A stretch of DNA of 64,000 nucleotides from Clitopilus passeckerianus. Its lineage: Eukaryota; Basidiomycota; Agaricomycetes; Agaricales; Entolomataceae. Each line of letters begins with the position of its first letter. Position 1 is the first letter of the stretch. The notes below the pieces were generated by a model. The model was not told the DNA's origin, did no database searches, and saw nothing but the letters and a program-made list of their open reading frames with translations. Both the position numbers and the translations under genes were made by a program. Below, in pieces: positions 21,434 through 32,820 of the stretch. The stretch lies in NCBI GenBank assembly GCA_944990035.1, contig CALYLX010000159.1, positions 744,001 through 808,000 on the forward strand, read 5' to 3'.

Positions 21434-21721
21434 TGTTATGGTTTTCATTTTATTTCGATTTTCTTTGTATTTACCTTTGTTTTTATCTTATAATACTCAT
21501 ACGCGTTTCGTCTCGACATATCTCCTAACACATGTATTTACCCTCTACCCTACGTACATGCACTTTACATGAGGATCATAGTATATCTAACTTGTAGTTA
21601 TATGATGTACTTTAGACTTGAACTGGTTTTTACCTCCACAATACTAGTTTGAGTTAGGTCGTACGACGACGCTTGGATTGAGTGAACAACCCAATAAGCT
21701 TAGGCTATTGTGTTGCTAACA
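21434..21721 (+). repeat. 3' LTR of F
   Basis: The 288-bp LTR starts TGTTATGG and ends GCTAACA. The next bases (GGGATCGTCTG) are coding sequence of a MYND protein in frame, so the insertion lies at what was probably a Trp codon (compare TGG GAC CGC CTG in the paralogue on the minus strand near 26590). Confidence 0.88.
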
Positions 21722-22119
21722 GGGATCGTCTGTCAATGAATGGGCATAAGATGTCGGCGGCGGAGAGAAAGGTAGAGCTTGATCGCTTGACAGATATCAA
21801 ACGGAGAGAATGCCGAGGTGGATGTGGTGTCAAGGATGCCAAGCATGTTTGCGGCAAGTGCAAGGAAGTTTGTGGGTGAAATGTTCCTCCTCTTGACGCT
21901 TTGTATCTTATCTTCCGCTCCTCAACTTTAGTTTACTGCAGCCGTGAATGTCAAGTAGATGACTGGAAGGTATGCACGCCCCATGATATACTCGTAGATG
22001 CATTCTAACTAGCCCGGTAGTGGCATAAATCCGTGTGTGGCTTGCATGAAAGCGATGATGAGAGTGAGGTTGACGATGATGACGACGACTCGAATGAGGA
22101 GGATAAAGACGACGAATGA
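21722..22119 (+). pseudogene. 3' end of a MYND zinc-finger gene cut by the F LTR
   Basis: Three exons: 21722-21871, 21932-21969 and 22021-22119, joined by GT-AG introns of 60 and 51 bp. Together they encode a full MYND finger: ECRGGCG ... HVCGKCKEVF-YCSRECQVDDW-WHKSVC, followed by an acidic tail (SEVDDDDDD ... EEDKDDE). The part upstream of DRLSMN is replaced by the LTR; ATG 21736 could still start a roughly 95-residue protein. MYND fingers bind proline-rich peptides. It is clearly related to the gene at 26254-27324. Confidence 0.7.
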
Positions 22120-22399
22120 CTAGAGTCAAGGATATATTAAGCCTGAGCTTCTCGTAGAGCAATTGTATACATAGGGATATTCGGTGCAAGTCGATCCAGC
22201 CTTTCAAAATTGCGGCCTCAGACTCGGATACCACGTGCGGCCCGAGTTGGCGTGTGGTGCTCGACCTTGCTTATCTCCACCATCATCAAGCTCAAGCTTT
22301 AACGAGATGTTTGAAACAGAATTCCAGCCAGAGTACGCTTGGGGAATTTGCTGAACAAAACCTCCGATCCTTCCGATCTCTAACTTGCAATTGAAAGTC

Positions 22400-23853
22400 A
22401 GACGTTCTTTGATACGTTCAATGCTTTTAGCCCGAGAAGAGGGAAACTATTCGCTTACGCGATTATCCGTGAAGAAATCAATTATTGCCAAAATACAATA
22501 CGGGATCTTGAGAAGAAGATCATCGAGTGCAAGAACTCTATCCTATCCCGGAAATCTCACCACAAGTCCCTAAGCGACATCTCACGCCTGCCAGACGAGA
22601 TCCTCCTTGAAACCTTGAAATATCTGGCCTTTAATCCAACTCGTGTATCAATGCAATGATTGAGAGTTACGCACGTATGCGCTCACTGGCGCCATCTGGC
22701 TCTGAACTCTGCAGCTATTTGGAGCTGGCCACCTTTGCATCGTCCCGAAATAGCCTCAATTCTACTTCGAAGGGCTGAGGCATCCGAATTGACCTTGAGA
22801 GTAGACATGGAGTAGCTGTGTCAGCTCTCGAACTATGAGGGAAACCCTGCAATTGACCTGGCCTGCTCTGCCTTACCAGATACTATGCCAATCTTTCTCA
22901 GACTCCCATCCATAGGATCCGGGACATACTCCATGCGCCACGTTCGGACATATCTAACAAATCTACGCCAAGGTCCTACACATAGTCTCAAGACACTCAG
23001 AATAACCTACCCAGAATGCCCCTCCACTGCAATGGAACAGTTGGACCTGGATCTACTTGATATAGTTCAGAGATCCCAACAGCTACGGAGCCTCATTCTC
23101 GAGAATCGCAATCCTTTCAATTCGCTGATTCAACTATCATCCAATTCACTTCCCACAACCTTAGAAATATTTAATGACAGAGACCGTGACGATTTTGGTC
23201 AATCATCGTCAATGCGCCAGGTCCTTCAAGCTCTGAGCTTTCTCCCAAACCTTCAAATCCTCACGCTTTTTTGCATATTCAAGCCTTTGGACAGCGAGGA
23301 TATCTCATGGCACAAAAGTCTTCGCTCACCCGTTGTCTTTACCGCTTTGCGCAATCTATATGTAAAGGCATTGGTTCAATTATCCCAACTTCTGCTCAGC
23401 TCTATTTGATACCCTCCCACGACATTGATAGAGCTCCAGGGCCTATGGGAAGACCCAAGTACATATACGCCTCCCATCGACTCCTTGCGCGGTCTATTGG
23501 CCGTAACCACCCATCGCATCATCCCCTCCATCGAAAGTTTGGGGCTAGTACTATATAAACTCGAAGAGGATAATTACTGGTTAATTTCTTGCTCCAATCC
23601 CTCGACACGAAGCATACCTCCCGGACAGGAGCTTCGCATCTTCATTCCCCCCAAGCTCCAGGATCTTCAATTGATATCAGAGCTCCCCCGCTTATGTCTA
23701 CTCGACAAACTTGATTATCTCGAATATGAGCTACCTGTCTCCAACATGGAGATATGGAAGTCTTTCGGAAGTATAACAAATCTTGGTACCGTCACCTGGT
23801 CTGGAGTCAAGTCGACCGTCGACTTGACTCCAGACCAGCATCCGACATTTTGA
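22400..23853 (+). pseudogene. F-box protein gene with three nonsense codons
   Basis: One long frame encodes a coiled-coil start (IREEINYCQNTIRDLEKK), an F-box (LPDEILLETLKYL), the HVCAHWRHLALNSAAIWS segment typical of agaricomycete F-box proteins, and a leucine-rich region. It is broken by TGA 22657-22659, TAG 22813-22815 and TGA 23407-23409, with no shift of frame, so simple base changes killed it. F-box proteins recruit substrates to SCF ubiquitin ligases. The true start is not certain. The 3' end contains a 43-nt palindrome. Confidence 0.75.
23796..23838. repeat. 43-nt near-perfect palindrome
   Basis: Two 21-nt arms (23796-23816 and 23818-23838) are exact reverse complements around one C. 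The sequence lies in the F-box pseudogene frame and reads WSGVKSTVDLTPDQ on both strands. Confidence 0.9.
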
Positions 23854-24434
23854 AAGGTGTATGCCAGCCTACGCCCTTCCTGAGATACCGTTTTTGAACA
23901 GTCCGCTCTACCATATCCCATGGATATGCAAACCAGCCCAGATCAGAGCAGAACAGACTCATTATATTACAGCCGACCAGACTTCGATGTCATTATGATG
24001 GCTGATGATAACCTAACGTGGTGGCGTGTTAAGGAGGAACAAGTTAGAATCTGGAGGGCTCGTAGGGTTTAGGAGTTCCGTTCGCAGGTGTATATATCAA
24101 ATCAAGGGCCGAGCTTGCAAGGGGGGTAGTGTTTTCGTACCTACACCATACTGAGAACGATAGATGTGCCCGCGGCACTGCCACTCTTTCACTACTCCAA
24201 ACCTGTCGGTGGGCTCAGAATTCCGGCTTCATTAGATTCCAGGTTCACCCATATGTTGTGCTAAAATGGGCAGCTTAGGAGATTCCATTCTGTACACAGT
24301 AATGCAAGAATGTACTTCATGCGACATGAAATGACGGCCCTTTGCGTCAAACAGAGTAAAGCCTAATCCCACTCTACCACTCGTACAACCCCTCTCATCG
24401 TTCGCGAGTAGAGTAGAAACATTGCGAAATACGC
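23854..24434. other. Interval downstream of the F-box pseudogene
   Basis: I see no gene. It holds the 3' flank of the F-box pseudogene and the 3' flank of the convergent FMT1 gene. Confidence 0.5.
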
Positions 24435-25936
24435 TCAATGTCCAACCTGTTCCTCCAAGAACTTGAACTTGAGCTCCCCATCCTTCACCAAACCCAGACC
24501 TTTCGCGCCATTCCACCAGTCCAACGCCTCCATAAGCGTCTTATCCTGCTGCTTCATCAGAGGCACGCTAAGAACTGACCCATCCGCGCACCGAATCACG
24601 ACCGTACGTGTAGCCTTCTGATAAACCGCAGTGCCAGGATCCGAAGAAAGGTTTGGTGGTTCTTCCGTGAGGACCTCGGGCATGTGTAGTTGGACCGTCT
24701 TGTCATTGGCAGACCAGGTTATGAGCGGTCGCTGGGATAACGTGTCAGATGTAACAGAGCGAGAAGGTGGGCCTCTAGCTTACCTGGTGATAGATGGCTC
24801 GGTGGCGCCTCACGATTTGGTCTGCGGTCATGGTTGCAAAGTCTACGGCAGCATATTCGTTTGAAATTGTAGACGCATGGGCTAAGCCCTCAGCAGAGGT
24901 CTGAGGAGTAGCTTTTGCCTACAAGCCGGTTACGCTCAGCACAGGAAGTATTTGAATTCGTTAGAGGAAACTTACCTGGCCTATTCGCATCTTGCGAAGG
25001 GTAGATACCAGTAACCTTCCGCCAACATGGGCCAAGGTATCTCTAAGCTCCACGAACATCGCGCCTTCATGAACGGGCTATATTTCAGAAACTGTCAGTC
25101 CTTCTTACAACATTAGATCTATCGGAAGGGCTTACCACTCGTGAACATCCATATATTGAACCAGCATCAATTCCTTCTTTCTTCTTGAGCATCTCAATGA
25201 CACAAACACCCGTCTCCTTTTCTCCATTTGCTATTGCATGTTGAATAGGTGCGGGTCCTCGATAGAGCGGAAGAAGAGATGGGTGAACGTTTAATCGTCG
25301 TGTGGCCCCAAACATGTCCAGAAGAGCATTTGAGAGGATGCGCCCGAAGGATGCTGTTACTATGACGTGGCTTTGAGGTACGTTCTCTGGGTCTGTGATC
25401 AGGAAAGGTGAAGGAGGCTGGGTTTACGAATGAGTTGGACAGACCGACGTTCAGGTGAAGGAACTGCGTACCTGCCATATCCGGAACTCCTTTCTCGTAT
25501 GTGGTATCTCTGTCACTGGAAGCTTCAGACTTTGTCCGAGTAGCTTAAGAGGAGCTAGAACGAGAGGTTAACGGAATGTGAAGTGAAGGAAAAGTCTACT
25601 TACAGACTGAAAGTTGCGAGCCTCGTCTTCCAACTTTCTCGTCAGGGTTTGTCACCAGAGCAACCTGTTCCCAGACATCTGCGCAGATTCAGTACGTAGG
25701 CGCCGAAGAAGCTGAAAGCGGTGACCTTTTGCTGCGTGTAGTTCTTCTAGGACTTTACATGAGAATTCGTCCCGACCAAAGAAGAGAATTTTGAAGCGTT
25801 TCTGCTGGTGAGCCGTCGCTGGCGTTCCATAGTGCCTAGTAGCAAGGTCACCGTAGATATTGTAGTGGTGGCGATGAATGGAGGTCAAGAGAGAGTTTGC
25901 GCTGGAGAAACGCGCCCTCAGCGCGGTCATCGTCAT
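24435..25936 (-). CDS. FMT1: Mitochondrial methionyl-tRNA formyltransferase
   Basis: Seven exons: 25936-25726, 25678-25604, 25554-25472, 25417-25136, 25077-24976, 24918-24784 and 24731-24435; the sum is 1185 nt (394 residues) with consistent phase and GT-AG introns of 47-58 bp. The N-terminus is Arg/Ser-rich like a mitochondrial presequence. Then come [26 protein letters not shown], the catalytic-domain signature [18 protein letters not shown], and a C-terminal domain ending FLEEQVGH. The enzyme formylates Met-tRNA for mitochondrial translation initiation using 10-formyl-THF. The frame is intact. Confidence 0.92.
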
Positions 25937-26253
25937 GTGGTAAGATCAACACAAACAAGCGACAAACAACCGAAAGTTGGTTGCGCCACTCCGTATTCTA
26001 GAAACGTCGGACGACAACAACTGACAAATGATAGTGTTTTGAATTGCGAAGGCCTACGATACATCGTGGTAGTATGTCATTTTTGTATGTCATAGATCAA
26101 GCACTGGCATACAGCATCTTGCTCAACGTCTACAGCGGAATCCATGTCAGGAATAGATTAGCAATTTCGAAAATTCGACGCTCCAGTGTGGAGGCGGGAG
26201 GGGGACTCCGAGTTCCTTCAAAGAAGGCACGAGAATAAACTATCGTTGATTTA

Positions 26254-27324
26254 TCAGGGATCCACGCCGCACACGGATTTGTGCCACTTTGAACCGGTTA
26301 ACTTGAGTCTCAGGAGTAGGCCATGGTGCTTACCTTCCAATCGTCCATTTGACATGCGCTGCTGCAATAATCTAAAGTCGCGGTTTGTAGATATGAAGTA
26401 ACTTTGAGGCAAGAAAAGCTTCACTCACAAACTTCCTTGCAGTTGCTGCATACGTGCTTGGCATCCATATCACCACATCCTCCACGGCATTCCCTTCGTT
26501 TGGTGTTGAGAAGCCGAGACGCTTCGGCGTCAAATTCCTCCTTGGTCAACTTTCCATTACGAGCATTTATATACAGGCGGTCCCAGTCGTTAGAGCCTGT
26601 CGGTGGCGGCTTGATTTGATTTTGAATTGCTCGGCGAAAATACGAGCTTCCTCCCTTTCAACATTCGACATTCCCGACCAGGTGATCTCAACGATCTCGT
26701 CGCCCTGTTGCCACCGCTTTTCATGCCAGATGGCTTTCGCGACCGCCTCTCCTTGACCACGGACCCATACATCAGTGCCGCACCAGCCCCCGAACTCCCC
26801 GTCAATTTGCGCCATAGGTTCCCAGTCCCCACTTTCAGTTATCACGTATCTGATGCTGGGATCGGGCTTGTTATGGCGAGAAGAAAGCAGCCCGATCTAT
26901 GAGGGGCATGTCATTCTTTGGTAGAAGGTGCTCGCAACGAACGGATCGACCTCGACTGCGCGACTGTTCCTCTCAACATACAGATCCTTGCTGTATTCCG
27001 ATGGCATATTGATACGCATTTGAAACCTTGGAGTTCCTTCCACATCAACGAATTTTTTCAGCCAGTCTTCTCGGCCCATCTTGTAGAGCAAGGTGGCTAC
27101 GCCGTCTGGTGTAGAGACATGGGGGCTTTTAGGGTGCATCGGTCCATCATCATTGATGCCTGCGATCCCTGAGGTCGAACGACGGGTATTTTGGTTGCAA
27201 CATGAAGCCCACCATACTTGATAATTTTCGGAACATCACGACCAGTGTGGGCAGGGAGGAGAGGGTGGTCAAGAAAGCGAATAACGTGCCAATACGGTCC
27301 TCCTCTCTTTAGAAGTTCTTCCAT
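26254..27324 (-). pseudogene. MYND zinc-finger protein, frame broken by small indels
   Basis: ATG 27324 starts MEELLKRGGPYWHVIRF; the product continues through a region with DGVATLLYKMGREDW and VEREEARIFAE and ends in a MYND finger: ECRGGCGDMDAKHVCSNCKEV-YYCSSACQMDDW-WHKSVCG. Exons at 26334-26371 and 26254-26286 follow GT-AG introns of 58 and 47 bp. The frame shifts near 27160 (a G run reads GG where GGG fits) and near 26631 (GAGCA where GAGGCA fits), and is disturbed around 26880-26930. So it is either a decaying gene or a good gene with missing homopolymer bases. It is a paralogue of 21722-22119. Confidence 0.6.
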
Positions 27325-27591
27325 TCTATTCAATCAATGGGCCAAAGCGCGTTTTTGGGAGAGCCCAGAAGACGAGGAGATGGTTGTGAGGTGAATTTCG
27401 CTGTCAAGAAAACGCGCCAGCTATTAGTACTAATTTAAATGAGGCAAGCCACGTGATGTTACGCGTCGCGTCCCGGACCAAATTCATAGGGGCTTGGGAT
27501 AAGTCGAAAAATTATTTTGCCTGGCATTGTCTAGCTGATATCAGTCACAATCTAACAATAAATATGCAGAGTCTACAGGTCATAATTATTT

Positions 27592-28738
27592 TTAGGCCTT
27601 GACAAGTTCGGGCTCAGCGTTTGTCTCTGGTATCGCGGCAGCAGGGATCTGGCCTCCTCCAAAGAAGGAGCGAGCACTGGCTTTGGCAGGATCCTCTGGT
27701 TCGTCGGGAACATCCTTCTGAACAGAACTATCAGCAACTCGTGGCTCTATGCAAAGAATTAGAACCCACGATGTTAGCAAGATGCTCTGCTTTGTTGACA
27801 TGCGTAACGACCACTCGGCAAGAAGGCCGGTCGGAAAGCTCGAGAGGCTTAGAAAGTGCATCCTGCAAGCGAAAGTGTCAGAAAGGTCAAACACAACGAC
27901 AAAGTCGACATACTCGAGGTGAGATCTGTAACCGGGTCCAGGCGGTATTGAGCAAACCGGTGTAAGATACATTTCTCTTTGCCTCGGGGTCGAGGCGGAT
28001 GACAGCGGCAACCAGCTCGCTGATACACAGGCCATGACTCGCAAGCGCGATATGAGCCCCGTCCTCATGCAGGTGGCTGAGGACACACTCGGCGATTGCT
28101 TCCTCAGCCCGGTTAGAGAGATCCCGTAAACTTTCGCCTTCAGGGAACTTCTCGTCTCTACCGGTCAGTACGGGGAAGAGCTTGTCGGCGTAGTATTCCT
28201 CCAGAGACTTCCCCTCAATCCATTCTAGCGTCCATTTATGGCCTTCAGCGATACCGAAATGCTGCTCGCGAAGCTTGGGGTTGAGGGAGAAGGGTGGGTT
28301 GTGCGCTTGCTTCGCGTGGACCGCTTCTCCGGTCGCGCGAGCTCGGAGTAGAGGTGAGGCGTAGACGTAGTCGAGTTTCGTGCTCGCGAAATAGTCGCCA
28401 GCGGCTCGAGCTTGCTAGAAGGCGCAAGGTCATTGGGATGCCAAGTAATACAGCAAGAGCGTTCAACCAACCTTTCGTCCTAAGAAAATATTGAGATCGA
28501 GGATTGCATGACTTGTTTCTGAGCTCATTCACCTAGTGCAGATAGAGGCGCATCCTTCCAGCCGGCCCAAATGTCTTTCTGCATCGATTTCATAGGGTTA
28601 GGGTCTATTGCACACGATCATTGGTCCAATCATACTGACCGTATTATCTTCGGATTGGCCATGGCGGATCTGAAATTCCTGTAAGCTTTAAATGAGTGGT
28701 AAATGAAATAATGCACGTACGAAGGTCACAGTAATCAT
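27592..28738 (-). CDS. Phosphoglycerate mutase-like (histidine phosphatase) protein
   Basis: Seven exons: 28738-28721, 28678-28640, 28578-28533, 28479-28472, 28414-27914, 27862-27770 and 27717-27592; 831 nt, 276 residues. The catalytic RHG motif (IRHGQSEDN) is split by an intron from DIWAGWKDAPLS; LREQHFGIAEGH and EKFPEGESLRDL follow; the second catalytic His is in LASHGLCISE. The exon at 28472-28479 is only 8 nt (GACGAAAG) yet is needed to keep frame. Members remove phosphate from metabolites or phosphoproteins through a phospho-His intermediate; the substrate cannot be told from sequence. The C-terminal tail is Ala/Pro/Glu-rich. Confidence 0.88.
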
Positions 28739-29915
28739 AGTAGGAGTAGCTTGTCAAGGGTGTAGGGCTAAAGGCTGATGCGATCGCCCCAATGTCCTGG
28801 TTTTATATCTATCACTCATCACGTGCAGATGCGATAAATGACTCGAAAATCATTGGAAAAACATCAAGCCCACGAGCCCCCAAAACTCTTTGACAGTCAC
28901 CGCACAAGAGATGAAACGCGAGATCAAACTAGGTGTTGACCGGAGTTGGTGGGGACGCGACGCGTTTTTACGCGTTGTGGATGGAAATCAATCCTCGAGG
29001 GAGAAATTGCGGCGTAAAGCGCCCATAGTGAGAGAACCGTGATGAACATCTCGCACAGCAGCGGAGGTATGTCAGATGGAACGTTGTGAAAGTGAGGCCA
29101 GATTATTTGGGTCGTTGCAGGTGTAAGGCTCCTTGTCAATGTAACTTAGTGGTTGTTGAACGCTGCACGCTGGAAGCTTTTGAGGTGGCAATATTACGGT
29201 GCAGCTATCCGTTGACAGGTTAGTTGGAGGCCAGCGGCCTCTGACCGTGATGGATTCAAACGAGGCAGCATGTTCATGCTGTTAATCAAGGTGAGGTTGG
29301 TGAGGCTATGCCTCTCGCTTTCGACCGCCGCATGTGCATTGGATATGGAGAAGAATAGAGGAGCGTGACAGCAGACCAAATGTGACACCTCCCTTTCTTC
29401 CTAAACCTCCATTCCACCGTCGCCAATGGTTAATCGTCTCCTTTGCAACGTCAAAATTTTAATGAAGGGGAGAAGGGCAGAACATTGTGATCGGTAGGCA
29501 TCGAAACCGAGGAGACTTTGTTCATACCTCAACAACCGGCCACCCCAATAGCAACCACAACGTCGGAATTCGGATGATTGGGCGCTTAAACCTTTAGGTT
29601 GTCGCCCTCCTGCTCAATATGGCAGATGAAGGCCATGAAGGATCACCTCGAGGCGCCTTCATAAGCACTCCGATATCGAAGCTGTTATCTACTCGACCTG
29701 TCCGTTGTGGAGATCCATACTTGCTGTTGTTCTTTTGCCAACAATAGGGTCTCGCTTCCAGACTGCTGTGTCGACAAACTGGATTTAGACTAGAAAAGGG
29801 TATGTCTTGGACCTACTCAACACATTCCCCCTATTCGCCTGACCATCCCGTATATATCTAGAAGGAGTCCTTCATTGAACTCTCAAACCTTCTCAAGTAC
29901 TCCCAACTACTGAAG
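28739..29915. other. Intergenic region between the PGM-like and DUF6593 genes
   Basis: I see no supported gene. It must contain the divergent promoters of the two flanking genes. Confidence 0.5.
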
Positions 29916-30557
29916 ATGCAGTTGTACCTCTCAAGCCCATCGGCCGTCAACGCTACCTACTACAGCGAAGATGGGCACGCGGTCTACAAAGTACAAACGC
30001 CGCTGAAGACTTTTGGACGGACGACACAAATATGTCGTGCGATCACCTCCGACCACCTTGTACCCTTCGACCACCACGATCATCGCCTACGAGATATCTT
30101 TGGGCATATGGCCCAGTTTGAATGGAAGACCTTCGGCTCGTCTACCATGCGATACCGAGGGAAGGAACTTAGGACAAGAGCTTTCTTCAAGAAGGAGGAT
30201 TGGTGTGTGCACGGATGGTAAGATCCAATACTATGACGCGCCCGGAGCTCATGGATCATCAAACATCATCAGCAATCGCAGCTTCATTGCTCCAGATGGT
30301 CAAGAGTATACATGGAAACTCGGGCGAAATACCTCCGAGGTGAGAATGCAGCCAATCTTCTAGCAATCTCCTCACTGACCCCTTTGCAGCTGCGGGACTG
30401 CTCACAACGGGTGGTCGCCCGCTTCTACAAGGGCAAAAGTACACTACGATCAGGTCCAGTCGCACCACTACTCGACATCATGTACTCGGGCGAGCATATA
30501 GCGGACGTGATACTCATTACCCTCGTCTATATGGAGAAGCTAAGAGAGGATGAATAA
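29916..30557 (+). CDS. DUF6593-family protein
   Basis: Three exons: 29916-30217, 30273-30339 and 30390-30557; 537 nt, 178 residues, introns 55 and 50 bp. The N-terminus LYLSSPSAVNATYYSEDGHAVYKV, the central FEWKTFGSSTMRYRGKEL, the FIAPDGQEYTWKLG strand and the C-terminal GEHIADVILITLVYMEKLR match the layout of DUF6593 proteins, which are abundant in basidiomycetes and of unknown function. An alternative first intron (donor 30203) would remove about five residues. There is no signal peptide, so it is probably intracellular. Confidence 0.75.
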
Positions 30558-30958
30558 TGGATTCTCTGGGACGTCGGCATCGCTGCGTATCACGACCGGC
30601 ACATCGCACTGGTTTGCGAATTTCCGAAATACTTGCTTTTTGAAAACATTATGCACAACATACATCAGAGAATTATGGAAAACTCTCTTCATGTTGTATT
30701 AATACCACTCTATTGTACATCATCATTGCAACCCCAATTCAATCGTCATTCAATCATTGAAACCAAATCCAAATGACACCCATGTGGTTGACACAGCCAC
30801 ACCGTTGTAGCCTGGTCTGCGCTTACACAACCATCGAACATCGCAGAATGTTCTGTCCACGTCCTGAACATACGGAGACCATTTAAACGACATTATACGC
30901 GCGCAGATTGCTCTTTCTCTCCCTTTCAACGACCATACGACGGCTACGAGAGCTTTTG

Positions 30959-32820
30959 ATGTCAGATACGCGAGGTTTGCCACTACTCAGCGGACCTCCG
31001 CCGAATATAGAGGCAGGGGAAGCTTGTAGGAAATGTAATAAGGAATTCAATATTCTGTTGAACAGGTCGAGGAAATGCTACCACTGTGGTGAGTTATGTC
31101 GGTGTCGGAGTGAGGAGGATTGACTGGAACGGTTGGATTCGAATGATAGGATACCATTATTGCAACAGTTGCTCGGATTATCAGGCGCTCATGCCCAGGG
31201 TTGGAGAAGAAGCAACTGGGTATTCTGCAATGAGCGTTTGTGGCTATTGTATAGACTATCTCAATGGTGCGCATCCTCGTTTGAGTTACAGGAAGAAGTG
31301 ATTCCGACATTTCCCCTCAGTTACGGCATCTGGGAAGGGGCAGTTAAAGTCGATGCCACTATCCAGGCTAAAGAAGTACATCGAGGCTTATAATATTAAG
31401 ATCGCACGGGCTGTGGAGAAGGAGGATCTTGTAGAAGGAATTATCTCTGCAAGGGTGAGATCCCTTCAACACTCATCTATCGTTTACTAAAGCCAGATTT
31501 CAGGGCCCGAACGGATGCCTGCCTCCCCAAAACGAAGTGAGTAGATTTATGCACTCAGACGCAATTGACTGATACTGACTCCAAATAGGCATGGTATAGA
31601 CGAAACTCTGTCCCTGATAGATTTGCTGGCGCTCGCCCTCGAGGCATTTTCTCTAGGACAACCCGTGATCCACCACCTAGGCCTACTCAGGCTCCCCGCC
31701 CAAACCGTCAAGCTTTCCCAGACTTCGCTCGGCCAGATTTGGCACCAGATACACCGCCTTATCCGCCCAATCAACAGCACTATCCACCTCCACCTCACCC
31801 ACCTCCACCACCACCACCACCACAATGGAATCACCCCTCGTATCAACCATCATATACTCAACCACCTCCACAACCGACATACCCACCACAGCCCAATCAT
31901 TACGCAAGACCACCTCCACCTCCACCCCCGCCTCAGAATCATCACCACCACCCATATACATCTTATCAGCCTCGGTACCAACCGCCGCCAGTCCCTCCAC
32001 GTCCCCAGACTCAACCTCCACCCTCGTTCAACGCTCAACATACGTTCCCTCAAAGCGAGCCCCCAACCCCACCACAGAATTCTCGGCCTCGAACGACCTC
32101 GGCTCAGGGAGTACCTACACGTTCTTCTCCGCCCCAAGCTGATCCCCGACCGAGGGCTCAGTCGACCCAGCCACCACCCTCACTTGACGAGTTACTTGAT
32201 ATGACGGTTGAAGCTATCTCTTCCTTGACCATCGGCCAGCTAAAGGCGATCTTGTTCAAGAACCACGTCAATGTCGGGGTTGTGTTGGAGAAAGGAGACC
32301 TGGTTGCGAAAGTACGCAAGCTTTTGGATGATGAAAGGAGGGAGAGGCAGGCTGCTAGAGCAAGGGAGGAGGCGGAGGAAGCTGAAAGGGTGGCGAGGCA
32401 GAGGAAAATTTTGGAGGAGGCTAATAAAGCGCTGAGGGAGAAGGAGGCAAAGGAGAGGGGTGAGGAGTTCAAAGAAGGGGAAGAGGATGAGAAGGAAGAT
32501 ACTGAGCGCAACGACAAGGAGGAAGGAAGCTCAAAGCCTGCGCCGAAGACACCACCGAAGGCCAAAGGGACTGCTGCTGATCTGGAAAGAACGGGGTTGT
32601 GTGTGATATGCCAGGACGAAGAGGCTAATATCGCCATTGTTGATTGCGGGTAAGTCAGATACACTACCTTGCCAATGTCGAAGTGCTAATCCTTCGGTTT
32701 AGTCATCTTGCTATGTGTAGAGGATGCTCAGACTTGATCATGAACAGCTCTAGAGAATGCCCCCTTTGTCGGACAAGGATCGTGACAGAGGCACGTCTAC
32801 TCAGGATCTTTAAATCGTGA
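30959..32820 (+). CDS. FYVE-SAP-RING protein (RFFL/RNF34-like putative E3 ubiquitin ligase)
   Basis: Six exons: 30959-31088, 31150-31266, 31321-31454, 31504-31536, 31589-32649 and 32703-32820; 1593 nt, 530 residues. Order: N-terminal FYVE-like finger (CRKC ... CYHC ... YCNSC ... CGYC, residues 25-80); a SAP-like helix pair (LSRLKKYIEAYNI ... KEDLVEGI); a long Pro/His/Gln-rich linker with runs of up to eight Pro; a second SAP-like segment (LTIGQLKAILF ... KGDLVAKV); a charged coiled coil (ERRERQAARAREEAEE); a C-terminal RING (CVICQDEEANIAIVDCGH ... CPLCRTRI). This is the domain order of animal CARP proteins RFFL and RNF34. Role inferred: ubiquitin ligase at membranes. Confidence 0.85.

Larger units (their letters stand above)
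18236..21721 (+). mobile_element. Truncated Ty3/gypsy element F (second chromovirus family)
   Basis: It contains pol from just before RT to the chromodomain, a short tail region, a purine tract (AAAAAGGGGGTAA) and a 288-bp 3' LTR. The 5' LTR, gag and protease are missing. It is diverged in sequence from the E family but shares LTR ends (TGTTATG ... AACA). It is inactivated by C-to-T stops and a lost catalytic Asp. Its 3' LTR sits inside a MYND-finger gene. Confidence 0.9.

Noticed and set aside
31547..32204. Alternative frames rich in Trp, His or Gly over the proline-rich linker of the FYVE-RING gene
   Set aside because: They are shadows of the biased CCNCCN codons in the real exon.
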